Assembly: GCA_030682255.1 (NCBI GenBank)
Contig: JAUXOK010000024.1
Span: forward strand, 124,001 to 188,000
Reading direction: 5' to 3'
Origin: Bacteroidota bacterium
GTDB taxonomy: Bacteria > Bacteroidota > Bacteroidia > NS11-12g > UBA955
DNA length: 64,000 nt
In this document: positions 19,856 through 29,008 of the stretch, piece after piece
How the letters are laid out: each line of letters begins with the position of its first letter
Numbering within the stretch: the first letter of the stretch is position 1
Notes under the pieces: generated by a model
Told to the model about the DNA's origin: nothing
What the model saw: the letters and a program-made list of their open reading frames with translations, nothing else
Databases searched by the model: none
Program-made: the position numbers and the translations under genes

Positions 19856-20848
19856 ATGATGAAAAAAATTTACTTATTTATTGCATCTTGTGCAGCTATT
19901 TTTCAAGCCTATTCTCAAGATCCTGAATTTTCACAATTCTATGCAGCACCAGTTTATACCAACCCTGCAATGGCCGGAACTGCATTTTGTGGAAGAAATT
20001 CTGCAGGTAGAATGTCTTTAAATTACAGAAACCAATGGCCAAGCTTACCAGGAACGTTCCGTTCCTTTAATGCAAGCTATGATCAACATTATGATAAAAT
20101 TGGTGGTGGAATTGGATTAATGGCAACATATGATAGAGCTGGTGCAGGACTATTAACTACAACTTCATTAAGTGGTGTATACTCTTATGTATTACCAGTC
20201 AATAAAACTTTTTTCTTAAGAGCGGGTTTACAAGCTTCTTTTGTTCAAAAAGCGATTGACCATACCAAATTAAGATTTGGAGATCAAATTCATCCTACCC
20301 AAGGATTTGTATTACCTACACAAGAACCTACGGCTAATTCAAGTGTTATATATCCTAATTTCGCAGCTGGATTTCTAGCTTATTCAGAAAAATTTTATGC
20401 TGGTTTTGCGATGCACAACATTACACAACCTGTTCAATCTTTTTACAGTAACAATGATGGCATTGTACCAAGAAGATACACTTTTCATACAGGAGTTGTA
20501 ATTCCACTTGATAACAAAAGATTTTCTCAAGCAACATTTTCACCAAACGCATTATTCATGATGCAACAAAACTTTACTCAGTTAAATTTTGGATTTTATG
20601 TAAACAAAGGTCCAATTGTAACTGGATTATGGTATAGACAAACATTAGGCACTTATGGAAATTCTGATGCTTTAATGGTATTATTAGGATTTAGAAAAGA
20701 TAGATTTAAATTTGGATACAGTTACGATATCACTGTTTCATCTGCTAGAGCTGCTGCTCCTGGTAGTCATGAGGTAAGTGCTACTGTAGATTGGTGTTTA
20801 AGAGACAGACCATTACGTTTCAAACCTTTAAGATGTCCTGATTTTTGA
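19856..20848 (+). CDS. PorP/SprF-family type IX secretion membrane protein
   Basis: A 330-residue outer membrane protein of the PorP/SprF family. The signal peptide begins MMKKIYLFIASCAAIFQAYSQ; mature protein starts DPEFSQFYAAPVYTNPAMAGT, a signature opening of the family. In characterised systems PorP-type proteins bridge the periplasmic PorK/PorE ring to peptidoglycan or, as SprF, dedicate secretion of a particular adhesin such as SprB. Which of these applies here is unclear because several paralogues occur per genome. It is divergent from porU and 75 bp upstream of gldJ. The C-terminus WCLRDRPLRFKPLRCPDF contains two cysteines that could form a disulfide. Confidence 0.9.
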   Translation: MMKKIYLFIASCAAIFQAYSQDPEFSQFYAAPVYTNPAMAGTAFCGRNSAGRMSLNYRNQWPSLPGTFRSFNASYDQHYDKIGGGIGLMATYDRAGAGLLTTTSLSGVYSYVLPVNKTFFLRAGLQASFVQKAIDHTKLRFGDQIHPTQGFVLPTQEPTANSSVIYPNFAAGFLAYSEKFYAGFAMHNITQPVQSFYSNNDGIVPRRYTFHTGVVIPLDNKRFSQATFSPNALFMMQQNFTQLNFGFYVNKGPIVTGLWYRQTLGTYGNSDALMVLLGFRKDRFKFGYSYDITVSSARAAAPGSHEVSATVDWCLRDRPLRFKPLRCPDF

Positions 20849-20854
20849 TAAAAA

Positions 20855-20886
20855 TTTGCTCATTACACAATATTTTTACATTTTTG
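20855..20886 (+). promoter_or_regulatory. Promoter of gldJ
   Basis: A -33 box TTTG (20855-20858), a 20-bp spacer and a -7 box CATTTTTG (20879-20886, one mismatch to TAnnTTTG) fit the Bacteroidota sigma consensus. The start site would be near 20895, about 30 nt before the gldJ ATG at 20924. So gldJ can be expressed independently of porP. Confidence 0.6.
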
Positions 20887-20923
20887 CAGTTTAATACAAC
20901 AGACACACACACAAAATAAATAC

Positions 20924-22435
20924 ATGAAAAGAAAGAAAAGTTTATTGGCTTTGTCCACTTTAATGGCTTCAATTCTATTGCTAGCTCCTTCTTGTGCCAA
21001 CAAAAACAAATCACAAACAACTGGCTTTGGATACAATAGCCGAAAATGGGGTGGTTTTGAAAACCACAAATACAAAGGTCAAGAAACAGGTCCAGGTTTG
21101 GTTTTAGTTCCTGCAGGGGCTTTTGTAATGGGTACAGCAGAACAAGACGTATTATATGAATATAACAACGTTGAAAGAAAAGTAACAGTTAATTCATTTT
21201 ATATGGATCAAACAGAGGTTAGCAATCTTCAATATGGCGAATACGTTTATTGGTTACAAAGAGTTTTCGGAGAATCTTATCCAGAAGTGTATAAGCAAGC
21301 ACTACCTGATACACTTTGTTGGAGAAATAGATTGGCATTTAACGAACCTTATGTTGAATATTATTTCCGCCATCCTGCATACAAAAACTATCCAGTTGTT
21401 GGTGTTAGTTGGTTACAAGCAACAGACTTTGCTGCATGGAGAACAGACAGAGTAAACGAAATGATTTTAGACAGAGAAAAAATTCATCCTTATAAAGATT
21501 TTAAAGTAAAAGATGAAAATAATTTTAACACAAAATCATACTTAGCGAATCAATACGACCCAGCTACAAGAAAAAAACAAAAAGGAATGCCTAAAGATTA
21601 CAGAACTAAAAAAGGCAAAAGAGATGTAGCTGTTAAAGATGGTATTTTATTACCTGAGTATAGATTACCAACTGAAGCTGAATGGGAATACGCTGCACAA
21701 GGTGCAATTGGTAATTCTCAGTTTGAAAATACAGACGAAAAAAGAGTTTATTCATGGAATGACTTAACTGTTAGAATGACTCATGGCAAAGAAAAAGATA
21801 GAGGTAAAATCATGGCTAACTTCAAAAGAGATAAAGGAGACCAAGGTGGTATTGCTTCTCAATTAAATGATGCAGGCTTTATCACTACTCCTGTTGATGC
21901 TTATTGGCCAAATGATTACGGATTATACAACTTAGCTGGTAACGTTTCTGAATGGGTAATGGATGTATATCGTCCACTATCTTTTGAAGATGTTGATGAT
22001 TTTAATGCATTCCGTGGTAATGTATTCTCTAAAGTTAAATTAGATCAGTATGGCGAAATTGAAGAAAAAGATTCATTAGGTCGTTTGATTTTCGTACCAG
22101 TAACTGAAGAAGAAAATATCAATAGAAGAAATTATAAAGTTTCTGATAACATTGGATACAAAGATGCAACGCTTTATCAAAACGATGAACAAGTCTATGA
22201 ATATGGTGTTACAACTTTAATTAATGACAAAGCTAGAGTTTACAAAGGTGGTTCATGGAATGACAGAGCTTATTGGATGAGCCCTGGAACTCGCAGATGG
22301 TTAGACGAAACATTGTCAACCTCTACTATTGGTTTCCGTTGTGCAATGATTCGTATCGGTTCTCCAATTGGAAACAGCAAAAAAAGAAACAAATCCTTAC
22401 CTTCTAGTGGTATAGGAAAGAAAAAACTTAGATAA
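20924..22435 (+). CDS. gldJ: Gliding motility / T9SS lipoprotein GldJ
   Basis: A 503-residue lipoprotein with a formylglycine-generating-enzyme (FGE-sulfatase) fold. The signal peptide ends in a lipobox LAPSC with lipidated Cys24. The following FGYNSRKWGGFENHKYKGQE and GPGLVLVPAGAFVMGTAEQD, then FYMDQTEVSN, RHPAYKNYPVVGVSW and AWRTDRVNE match my recollection of Flavobacterium GldJ more closely than GldK. GldJ is needed for gliding and stabilises GldK in the T9SS motor ring; in Flavobacterium gldJ neighbours porU and porV, as here. The motifs LPTEAEWEYAAQG, LAGNVSEWVMDVYRP and GGSWNDRAYWMSPGTRRW are FGE-domain hallmarks. A terminator follows at 22451-22482. Confidence 0.92.
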   Translation: MKRKKSLLALSTLMASILLLAPSCANKNKSQTTGFGYNSRKWGGFENHKYKGQETGPGLVLVPAGAFVMGTAEQDVLYEYNNVERKVTVNSFYMDQTEVSNLQYGEYVYWLQRVFGESYPEVYKQALPDTLCWRNRLAFNEPYVEYYFRHPAYKNYPVVGVSWLQATDFAAWRTDRVNEMILDREKIHPYKDFKVKDENNFNTKSYLANQYDPATRKKQKGMPKDYRTKKGKRDVAVKDGILLPEYRLPTEAEWEYAAQGAIGNSQFENTDEKRVYSWNDLTVRMTHGKEKDRGKIMANFKRDKGDQGGIASQLNDAGFITTPVDAYWPNDYGLYNLAGNVSEWVMDVYRPLSFEDVDDFNAFRGNVFSKVKLDQYGEIEEKDSLGRLIFVPVTEEENINRRNYKVSDNIGYKDATLYQNDEQVYEYGVTTLINDKARVYKGGSWNDRAYWMSPGTRRWLDETLSTSTIGFRCAMIRIGSPIGNSKKRNKSLPSSGIGKKKLR

Positions 22436-22450
22436 AAAATTAAATTATTG

Positions 22451-22482
22451 AAAGCCCTGATAATTTTCAGGGCTTTTTTTTT
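22451..22482 (+). terminator. Intrinsic terminator of gldJ
   Basis: A perfect 10-bp stem AAAGCCCTGA (22451-22460) and TCAGGGCTTT (22467-22476) with a 6-nt loop is followed by an uninterrupted T run to 22482. It sits 15 bp after the gldJ stop codon. It also overlaps the upstream extension of the helicase reading frame, showing that extension is not coding. Confidence 0.92.
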
Positions 22483-22495
22483 CACTATAATTTCA

Positions 22496-23689
22496 ATGAA
22501 ATTCGACAAATACAATCTGAATCCTATCATTAAAACTAATTTGGATAAACTTGGTTTTAATCGACCTACAGATATTCAATACAGAGCTATAACTCCAATT
22601 ATGAAAGGAGAAGATGTTTTAGCAATTGCCCAAACAGGAACAGGTAAAACAGCAGCTTTTGCAATTCCAATTACAGACTATTTGAGTAAAAACAAAAAGA
22701 AAAACAGACAAATTAGATGTTTAGTATTGGTTCCAACTAGAGAATTAGCCATTCAAATTAGTGATGTATTTCATCAAATTAGCTTTAATACTGGCATCAA
22801 GATTATGAGTCTTTTTGGTGGAGTAGAACAAGATAAACAAATTAAACAACTCAAAGAAGGTGTAGATATCCTCATTACAACACCAGGTAGGATGTTCGAT
22901 TTAATTAGTCAAGGCTATATAAAACTAGAAAATTTAGAAACTTTGGTGTTGGATGAAGCCGACCACATGCTTGACTTAGGTTTTTTAAAAGACATCAAAG
23001 ATTTGATGCGACATATACCCTTTAGAAGACAAACTTTATTTTTTTCGGCAACCATAACAGATAAAATAAGAAAATTAGCATACTCTATTGTTAGAAACCC
23101 CATCAGAATTCAAATATCACCAGAAAATCCCGTTAATAAAAATATTGAACATGCTGTGGCGATGATTGAAATGGATGATAAACGTTTTTTTCTAGAGCGC
23201 ATGATACTGGAAAATCCTGACAGTAAAATTCTAATTTTTGTAAGAACCAAAGTGAGGGCTGAAAGGGTTTGTAAAGCTATGGAAAGAGCAAATATCGTTA
23301 CCAAAACCATTCATGGCGACAAAGACCAAAAAGAAAGATTTAAAGTATTAGAAGATTTTAGAAACAATAAAACCAAAATTTTAATTGCAACAGATGTAAG
23401 TGCCAGAGGTATTGACATTGCTGATGTAGATTATGTTGTGAACTATGATTTGCCAGACAAAGCAGAAAGTTATGTTCACAGAGTTGGCAGAACAGGCAGA
23501 GCCGACAAAAAAGGAAATGCAGTATCATTTTGCAGTAAAGAAGAAAAAACGCTTCTTAAAGATATTGAAGAATTTATAGGTGCAAAAATAGACCTTATCA
23601 AAATCGACAAGGACACATATCAAGAAACCATAGATTTTAAGGGCAGTCAAGATAAAGCTTATGATTGGCAATCTTTGATAGATGAATAA
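22496..23689 (+). CDS. DEAD-box ATP-dependent RNA helicase (RhlE-like)
   Basis: A 397-residue RNA helicase with all core motifs: Q motif (FNRPTDIQ), Walker A AQTGTGKTA, Ia VPTRELAIQ, TPGRM, DEAD box VLDEADHM, SAT (FFSATIT), and the C-terminal ATDVSARGID and HRVGRTGRADKKG motifs. The C-terminal extension is short, as in RhlE/SrmB-type proteins of Bacteroidota; family members unwind rRNA or mRNA during ribosome assembly and cold adaptation. I chose the ATG at 22496 (MKFDKYNLNP) because the terminator of gldJ occupies the longer frame. It is followed by 182 bp containing the sulP promoter. Confidence 0.93.
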   Translation: MKFDKYNLNPIIKTNLDKLGFNRPTDIQYRAITPIMKGEDVLAIAQTGTGKTAAFAIPITDYLSKNKKKNRQIRCLVLVPTRELAIQISDVFHQISFNTGIKIMSLFGGVEQDKQIKQLKEGVDILITTPGRMFDLISQGYIKLENLETLVLDEADHMLDLGFLKDIKDLMRHIPFRRQTLFFSATITDKIRKLAYSIVRNPIRIQISPENPVNKNIEHAVAMIEMDDKRFFLERMILENPDSKILIFVRTKVRAERVCKAMERANIVTKTIHGDKDQKERFKVLEDFRNNKTKILIATDVSARGIDIADVDYVVNYDLPDKAESYVHRVGRTGRADKKGNAVSFCSKEEKTLLKDIEEFIGAKIDLIKIDKDTYQETIDFKGSQDKAYDWQSLIDE

Positions 23690-23720
23690 ATCATTTTTGG
23701 GTTTATCGTTTGCTAATTCA

Positions 23721-23751
23721 TTGCTTATTTAATTTTAAAAGCCTATTTTTG
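23721..23751 (+). promoter_or_regulatory. Promoter of the sulP-icd transcript
   Basis: TTG (23721-23723), a 20-bp spacer and TATTTTTG (23744-23751) match the Bacteroidota sigma consensus well. Transcription would begin near 23760, leaving a leader of about 110 nt before the SulP gene at 23872. No riboswitch fold was recognised in that leader. Confidence 0.62.
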
Positions 23752-23871
23752 CAACTTTGATAGAAAACATTGTATTTTGGCAGTAATTAAGTTGTTTTTT
23801 GGTTTAAAAACTAAAAAAAATCAAAAAGTCAGATTGTATTACAACTATGATTTTTATTCAAAGCTTCATGT

Positions 23872-25401
23872 ATGAAAAAGTATTTAAATCTATTTGATCT
23901 CAGCCAAAAAGTAAATTATAAGACTGAAGTATTATCTGGTTTAACTGTAGCTTTAGCATTAGTACCTGAGGCTGTAGCGTTTGCTTTTATTGCAGGTTTA
24001 TCACCTTTAACGGGATTGTATGCTGCATTTATGATGGGTTTAGTAACTTCTGTTTTTGGTGGACGCCCAGGCATGATTTCAGGAGCAACGGGTGCTGTTG
24101 CAGTTGTCATTGTAGTTTTAGCTAAGTCTCATGGGGTTGAATATATTTTTGCAACTGTTATTTTAGCTGGACTTATTCAAATGGCTGCAGGTTTTTTAAA
24201 ACTTGGTAAACTCATTAGATTAGTGCCTCATCCTGTGATTTTTGGATTTGTAAATGGTTTAGCTATTATTATTTTCATGTCACAATTGGAGCAATTCAAA
24301 GATTTAAATGGTAATTGGCTTTCAGGTTCGCCACTTTTTATTTTACTTGGACTAGTATTACTCACCATGCTTATTATTTTTGGATTACCCAAAATCACAA
24401 AAGCAATACCTGCATCTTTGGCTGCTATATTAATTGTGTTTGGGATTGTTGCCTTTTTTGGAATCAACACCAAAACAGTTGGAGACATTGCCTCTATCAA
24501 GGGTGGCTTCCCTCCTTTCCACATTCCTAGTGTTCCTTTTAATTTAGAGACACTTGTTTTAATATTTCCTTATGCTGCAATTGTTGCTGGTGTTGGTTTA
24601 ATCGAAAGTTTATTAACCCTTAATATTGTTGATGAAATTACAGAAACAAGAGGTAGAGGCAATAAAGAAGCGGTTGCGCAAGGTGCTGCTAACATTTTAT
24701 CAGGATTATTTTCGGGAATGGGCGGTTGTGCCATGATTGGTCAAAGTTTAATAAATGTTTCAAATGGTGCAAGAGCTCGCTTATCTGGCATTGTTGCGGC
24801 AGTTATGTTATTGGTATTCGTGATGTTTGGTTCAGGTTTGATAGAAAAAGTTCCTATGGCGGCATTAACTGGTTTAATGATTATGGTAGCCATTGGCACT
24901 TTCGAATGGGCAAGTTTAAAGACTTTTAAAAGAATGCCTAAATCAGATATTTTTGTGATGGTGATGGTGACTTTGGTAACGGTTTTTCTTCACAATTTGG
25001 CTTTAGCAGTTATCATTGGTGTTATCATTGCGGCTTTAGTTTTTGCTTGGGACAATGCCAAACGCATCAGAGCAAGAAAATCAGTAGATGAAAATGGTGT
25101 AAAACACTATGAAATATATGGCCCCTTATTTTTTGGTTCAGTCACTGCATTCAACGAAAAATTTGATGTTTTGAGCGACCCAAATGAAGTGATAATTGAT
25201 TTTGCCGAAAGTAGAATAGTGGATATGTCTGCTATTGAAGCCGTCAATAAAATCACAGAACGCTATCACAAACTTGGAAAAAAAATTCACTTGAAGCATT
25301 TGAGTGCAGATTGCAAAAAACTATTGAAAAATGCTGAAGAGATAATTGAAGTGAATGTGATAGAAGACCCAACCTATAAAGTACTCATAGACAACATATA
25401 A
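23872..25401 (+). CDS. SulP-family inorganic anion transporter with STAS domain
   Basis: A 509-residue SLC26/SulP membrane transporter. The opening LSGLTVALALVPEAVAFAFIAGLSPLTGLYAAF is the SulP signature, written here only as VALALVPEAVAF followed by GLSPLTGLYAAF. About ten to twelve hydrophobic membrane segments follow up to residue ~395. The Gly-rich GGCAMIGQSLINV and the final STAS domain (residues ~410-505, with VIIDFAESRIVDMSAIEAV) are diagnostic. These proteins move sulfate, bicarbonate or dicarboxylates; bicarbonate/Na symport and C4-dicarboxylate transport are both known, so the substrate is open. It lies 28 bp upstream of isocitrate dehydrogenase, which slightly favours a carboxylate or bicarbonate substrate. 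Confidence 0.9.
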   Translation: MKKYLNLFDLSQKVNYKTEVLSGLTVALALVPEAVAFAFIAGLSPLTGLYAAFMMGLVTSVFGGRPGMISGATGAVAVVIVVLAKSHGVEYIFATVILAGLIQMAAGFLKLGKLIRLVPHPVIFGFVNGLAIIIFMSQLEQFKDLNGNWLSGSPLFILLGLVLLTMLIIFGLPKITKAIPASLAAILIVFGIVAFFGINTKTVGDIASIKGGFPPFHIPSVPFNLETLVLIFPYAAIVAGVGLIESLLTLNIVDEITETRGRGNKEAVAQGAANILSGLFSGMGGCAMIGQSLINVSNGARARLSGIVAAVMLLVFVMFGSGLIEKVPMAALTGLMIMVAIGTFEWASLKTFKRMPKSDIFVMVMVTLVTVFLHNLALAVIIGVIIAALVFAWDNAKRIRARKSVDENGVKHYEIYGPLFFGSVTAFNEKFDVLSDPNEVIIDFAESRIVDMSAIEAVNKITERYHKLGKKIHLKHLSADCKKLLKNAEEIIEVNVIEDPTYKVLIDNI

Positions 25402-25429
25402 AATATTAACTCAAAAAAAATACTCATAA

Positions 25430-26869
25430 ATGGAAAATAAAAGAATCACAATTGCAAAAGGCGATGGCATTGGACCAGAAATCATGGATGCTACCATTGA
25501 AATCATTAAAGCATCAGGTGCAAAAATAGAAATTGATGAAATTGAAATTGGGGAAAAAGTATATTTATCTGGCAATACATCAGGCATAGCTGATTCTGCT
25601 TGGGATACACTCAAAAAAAACAAGGTGTTTTTAAAAGCACCAATTACAACTCCCCAAGGTGGTGGATATAAAAGCTTGAATGTTACTGCAAGAAAAGCAC
25701 TTGGTTTGTATGCCAATGTTAGACCATGTGTTACATACACACCTTTTGTAGATAGCAAACACCAAATGGATTTGGTTATCATCAGAGAAAACGAAGAAGA
25801 TTTATATGCAGGCATTGAGCATCAACAAACCGATGAAGTTATACAATGTTTAAAATTAATCAGCAGACCAGGTTGTGAGAAAATTGTTAGATATGCCTTT
25901 GAATACGCCAAACAAAATGGTAGAAAAAAAGTAACCTGCATGTCTAAAGACAATATTATGAAACAAACAGACGGCATGTTTCACACCATATTTAATGAAG
26001 TTGGATTAGAATATCCTGAAATTGAAAAAGACCATTGGATCATAGATATTGGTTCAGCAAGAATTGCTGATACACCCGAAATTTTTGATGTCATAGTTAC
26101 TTTAAATTTATACGGAGATATTATCTCAGACATTGCCGCTCAAATAGCAGGAAGTGTTGGTTTGGCTGGTTCTTCTAACATAGGCGATGGTTTTGCTATG
26201 TTCGAAGCCATTCATGGTTCTGCACCAACCATTGCAGGACAAGGCATTGCCAATCCATCTGGCTTAATTCAAGGTGCTGTTTTAATGTTACAACACATTG
26301 GTGAAACAGAATCTGCTGAATTAATTCAGAATGCGTGGTTAAAAACATTAGAGGATGGCATTCATACAGCTGATATTTATACTTCTAATATCAGTGTTAA
26401 AAAAGTGGGAACACAAGAATTTGCTCAAGCTGTCATAGAAAGACTAGGACAATTACCTCAAAAATTAAAAGCTGTTAAATATAAAAAAACTGCTGGCATT
26501 CAAATAAAACCCTACCAAAAACGCGTAGAAGCAAAAAAAGAATTAATCGGTGTTGATATTTTTGTTTGTTGGAATGGCACAAACGCCAATGAAATTGGAG
26601 AAAAAGTAAATAAAATAGCTCATAACAACATCGCTTTAAGTATGATTTCTAACAGAGGCATTAAAGTGTGGCCAAATGGTTTTGAAGAAACATTTTGTAC
26701 CGATCATTGGAGATGCAGATATAAGCACACAAATGGTTCTACCATTTCTCAAAATGACATTATCACATTATTGACCTTGTTTAACCAACATCAAATCGAA
26801 GTTATCAAAACAGAAAATTTATATACTTTTGATGGCAAAATCGGATTTTCATTAGGACAAGGGCAGTAA
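25430..26869 (+). CDS. icd: Isocitrate dehydrogenase (NADP-type, long form)
   Basis: A 479-residue isocitrate/isopropylmalate dehydrogenase-family enzyme that oxidatively decarboxylates isocitrate to 2-oxoglutarate in the TCA cycle. The N-terminus RITIAKGDGIGPEIMDA, the substrate loop LNVTARKALGLYANVRP, the IIRENEEDLYAG segment and the metal/cofactor region NLYGDIISDIAAQIAGSVGLAGSSNIG can be read (the last split here at NLYGDIISDIA). A distinct C-terminal domain of about 140 residues (from about residue 340) matches the long IDH form known from Thermus and Rickettsia types rather than E. coli Icd. The coenzyme is inferred from that subfamily. It is likely co-transcribed with the SulP gene. 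Confidence 0.88.
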   Translation: MENKRITIAKGDGIGPEIMDATIEIIKASGAKIEIDEIEIGEKVYLSGNTSGIADSAWDTLKKNKVFLKAPITTPQGGGYKSLNVTARKALGLYANVRPCVTYTPFVDSKHQMDLVIIRENEEDLYAGIEHQQTDEVIQCLKLISRPGCEKIVRYAFEYAKQNGRKKVTCMSKDNIMKQTDGMFHTIFNEVGLEYPEIEKDHWIIDIGSARIADTPEIFDVIVTLNLYGDIISDIAAQIAGSVGLAGSSNIGDGFAMFEAIHGSAPTIAGQGIANPSGLIQGAVLMLQHIGETESAELIQNAWLKTLEDGIHTADIYTSNISVKKVGTQEFAQAVIERLGQLPQKLKAVKYKKTAGIQIKPYQKRVEAKKELIGVDIFVCWNGTNANEIGEKVNKIAHNNIALSMISNRGIKVWPNGFEETFCTDHWRCRYKHTNGSTISQNDIITLLTLFNQHQIEVIKTENLYTFDGKIGFSLGQGQ

Positions 26870-26923
26870 ATATAAAATGTAAGATGTTTTAGTAAAAAGT
26901 TAAATACTTAAAAAACAAAGCAT

Positions 26924-27221
26924 TTAATTAATAACCCATTTGGTGTTTAAGCCAATATTGAACAAATATTCGTTAAATAATGATTTTTTATAAAGATTGA
27001 TGAAATTTGCGTTTAAAGTAGGTTCAATCCTCAGGGCAAACCAATTAAGCCTAGATAATAACCCAACCCTGCATATTCATTATCTCTAAACCCATCAAAA
27101 GAGTTATTAAATAAAGTTCTATTTTTGATTTCAGGTGAAAGCAATATGCCCCATTTGATGTCGTTTTCTTGAGCTTTTAATGTCCCAAAGCTAAGTAATA
27201 TTAAAAAAAACAATTTTTCAT
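26924..27221 (-). pseudogene. Decayed outer-membrane beta-barrel gene
   Basis: Minus-strand remnants in two frames add up to a short barrel protein. An ATG at 27221 begins MKNCFF and runs into a stop at an eight-T homopolymer; one frame over, the signal-peptide-like FFLILLSFGTLKAQENDIKWGILLSPE and NEYAGLGYYLG continue to a stop at about 27031. In the third frame NWFALRIEPTLNANFIN and NIGLNTKWVIN follow to a stop at 26924. These ends look like the first and last strands of a ~200-residue barrel, so the middle is deleted and at least two frameshifts are present. Sequencing error in the homopolymer could explain the first shift but not the missing core. Confidence 0.62.
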
Positions 27222-27310
27222 AAACTATTTAACATACAAACTTAATTAATTTTCATATCATTAATTTTCACTTGATTAATTATCTCAAAAACAAATCTTT
27301 TATAAATAAT

Positions 27311-27318
27311 TAGATTTG
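27311..27318 (+). promoter_or_regulatory. Candidate -7 box of the DUF6029-MFS transcript
   Basis: TAGATTTG matches TAnnTTTG and lies 19 bp before the ATG at 27338. No TTG was seen at the proper -33 distance, so the call rests on the -7 box and position only. Confidence 0.4.
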
Positions 27319-27337
27319 TCTTAATTTCGACCCTTCA

Positions 27338-29002
27338 ATGAAATATGGTTTTGGCTTAATAATGGTGTTGATGGCTACTCAAACTTTTGCTCAAAGCGAA
27401 GACAGAGGCAAGCTTTCTGGAAATTTTATGAGTAATGTGCAGGCTTATGACAGAGATGAAAAGATTGGGGCTTCTACAGAGGTTTATAACAAATACAAAT
27501 CGAGCGCAGATGCGTGGATGTTTTTGAATTATGAATTGAAGGGCTACAGTTTTTCATTAAGGTATGATTTGTTTAATAATTCTCCGCTTTTGAATCCAAT
27601 TAGTGTTTATAACAAACAGGGCGTAGGTTTTTGGCAGGCGTCTAAGGATATTGGCAATTTAAATATTACTGTTGGTCATTTTTATGATCAGTTTGCCTCG
27701 GGAATGATTTTTAGGGCTTATGAGGATAGATTGATTGGGATAGATTATGCTATTCAAGGATTAAGAGTGAAATACAAATATAAAAACCTAAATCTGAAAG
27801 GTTTTGTTGGGCAACAGAAGGGGAATATTTTTACTGGCGATCGTTTTGGTGTTTCGCCTGAAGCTATTAAAGGATTTAATGCCGAACATTTTTCGAGAAT
27901 TGGGGATTTGACTTTTACATTTGGCGCTTCAACTGTAAACCGTGCGCTTGACCAAGGCACAATGAACACTGTTGCTTCTCAAATTAATGCTCAACCTTTA
28001 GAAACCCGTTTTATCCCTAAATATAATACATATGCTTTCAATGGTTATGCAGATATTTCATACAAAGATTTTAAGTTTTATTCTGAATATCTTTTCAAAA
28101 CCAAAGAAGCTATTTTTAATCAAGATGCCAGTTCGTTAATTAACAGAGATGGTAACATTATTTTTAATACATTGAGTTATTCAAAGGCTAATTTGGGTAA
28201 AAAGAAACGTTTATCTTTTGGAGCAAATTTGCAATACAAACGCATCGAGGATTTTAGTTTCAGAACCTCTCCTTTCGAAACGTTGAACAATGGCTTGATT
28301 GCTTATCTGCCTTCCATCACCCGTCAAAATACTTATAGATTATTGGCGCGATACAATGCTGTGACACAATTTTTGGGGGAGGAAGCTTTTCAAGGAGAAT
28401 TAACAGTTACACCAAAAAGGGGAACCACTTTTACCTTTAATGTATCGCGTGTCAACAGTCTGAAAGCCAATGGTGACAGAAATGGCAACGTGAAACATTT
28501 ATTCAGTGAACACTATGCTGAGGTGCAACACAAAATCAACAAAAATTCTAAAATTAAATTAGGGGTTCAAAATATTTATTACGACCAACAACGATATGAG
28601 CAAAAAGATACGACTTACCCTGATGTAAAAACCATCACCCCTTTTGTTGAATACACATACAAAATCACTAAGAAAACATCGCTGCGTTTTGAAGCTCAAT
28701 ATTTGCATTCAGATCAAGATTTAGGCAGTTTTGCCAATGCCATTCTTGAAATCAACCATGCACCACATTGGAGTTTCAGTGTTGGCGACATGGTGAATAC
28801 TGTACCGCATCGCTCGCCTTCTAGTACCATTCCTTCGGAAATTATACACTATTACAGTGGTTTTGTGGGTTATACGGATGGACCAACGGTTGTAACATTG
28901 GCATATATCAAACAAGTGGAAGGCGTGAATTGCACTGGTGGTATTTGCAGAGTAGAACCAGCTTTCAGTGGCGTTAGATTAACATTAAGCACCAGTTTTT
29001 AA
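27338..29002 (+). CDS. DUF6029-type outer membrane protein
   Basis: A 554-residue predicted outer membrane beta-barrel. The signal peptide ends TQTFAQ (residue ~19); the mature start GKLSGNFMSNVQAYDRDEKIG and the later NITVGHFYDQFASGMIFRAYEDR match the DUF6029 family of Bacteroidota. Alternating-strand sequence persists to the C-terminus, which ends in Phe (VRLTLSTSF), the usual barrel closing residue. A pair of cysteines near the end (NCTGGICRVE) may form a surface-loop disulfide. It is 6 bp upstream of an MFS carrier, suggesting a paired outer/inner membrane uptake or export route, but DUF6029 function is not established. Confidence 0.8.
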   Translation: MKYGFGLIMVLMATQTFAQSEDRGKLSGNFMSNVQAYDRDEKIGASTEVYNKYKSSADAWMFLNYELKGYSFSLRYDLFNNSPLLNPISVYNKQGVGFWQASKDIGNLNITVGHFYDQFASGMIFRAYEDRLIGIDYAIQGLRVKYKYKNLNLKGFVGQQKGNIFTGDRFGVSPEAIKGFNAEHFSRIGDLTFTFGASTVNRALDQGTMNTVASQINAQPLETRFIPKYNTYAFNGYADISYKDFKFYSEYLFKTKEAIFNQDASSLINRDGNIIFNTLSYSKANLGKKKRLSFGANLQYKRIEDFSFRTSPFETLNNGLIAYLPSITRQNTYRLLARYNAVTQFLGEEAFQGELTVTPKRGTTFTFNVSRVNSLKANGDRNGNVKHLFSEHYAEVQHKINKNSKIKLGVQNIYYDQQRYEQKDTTYPDVKTITPFVEYTYKITKKTSLRFEAQYLHSDQDLGSFANAILEINHAPHWSFSVGDMVNTVPHRSPSSTIPSEIIHYYSGFVGYTDGPTVVTLAYIKQVEGVNCTGGICRVEPAFSGVRLTLSTSF

Positions 29003-29008
29003 GCACCT

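Noticed and set aside
22448-22495. Earlier helicase start at 22448
   Set aside because: This segment is the stem-loop and T run of the gldJ terminator, so it cannot be efficiently transcribed into the helicase message.
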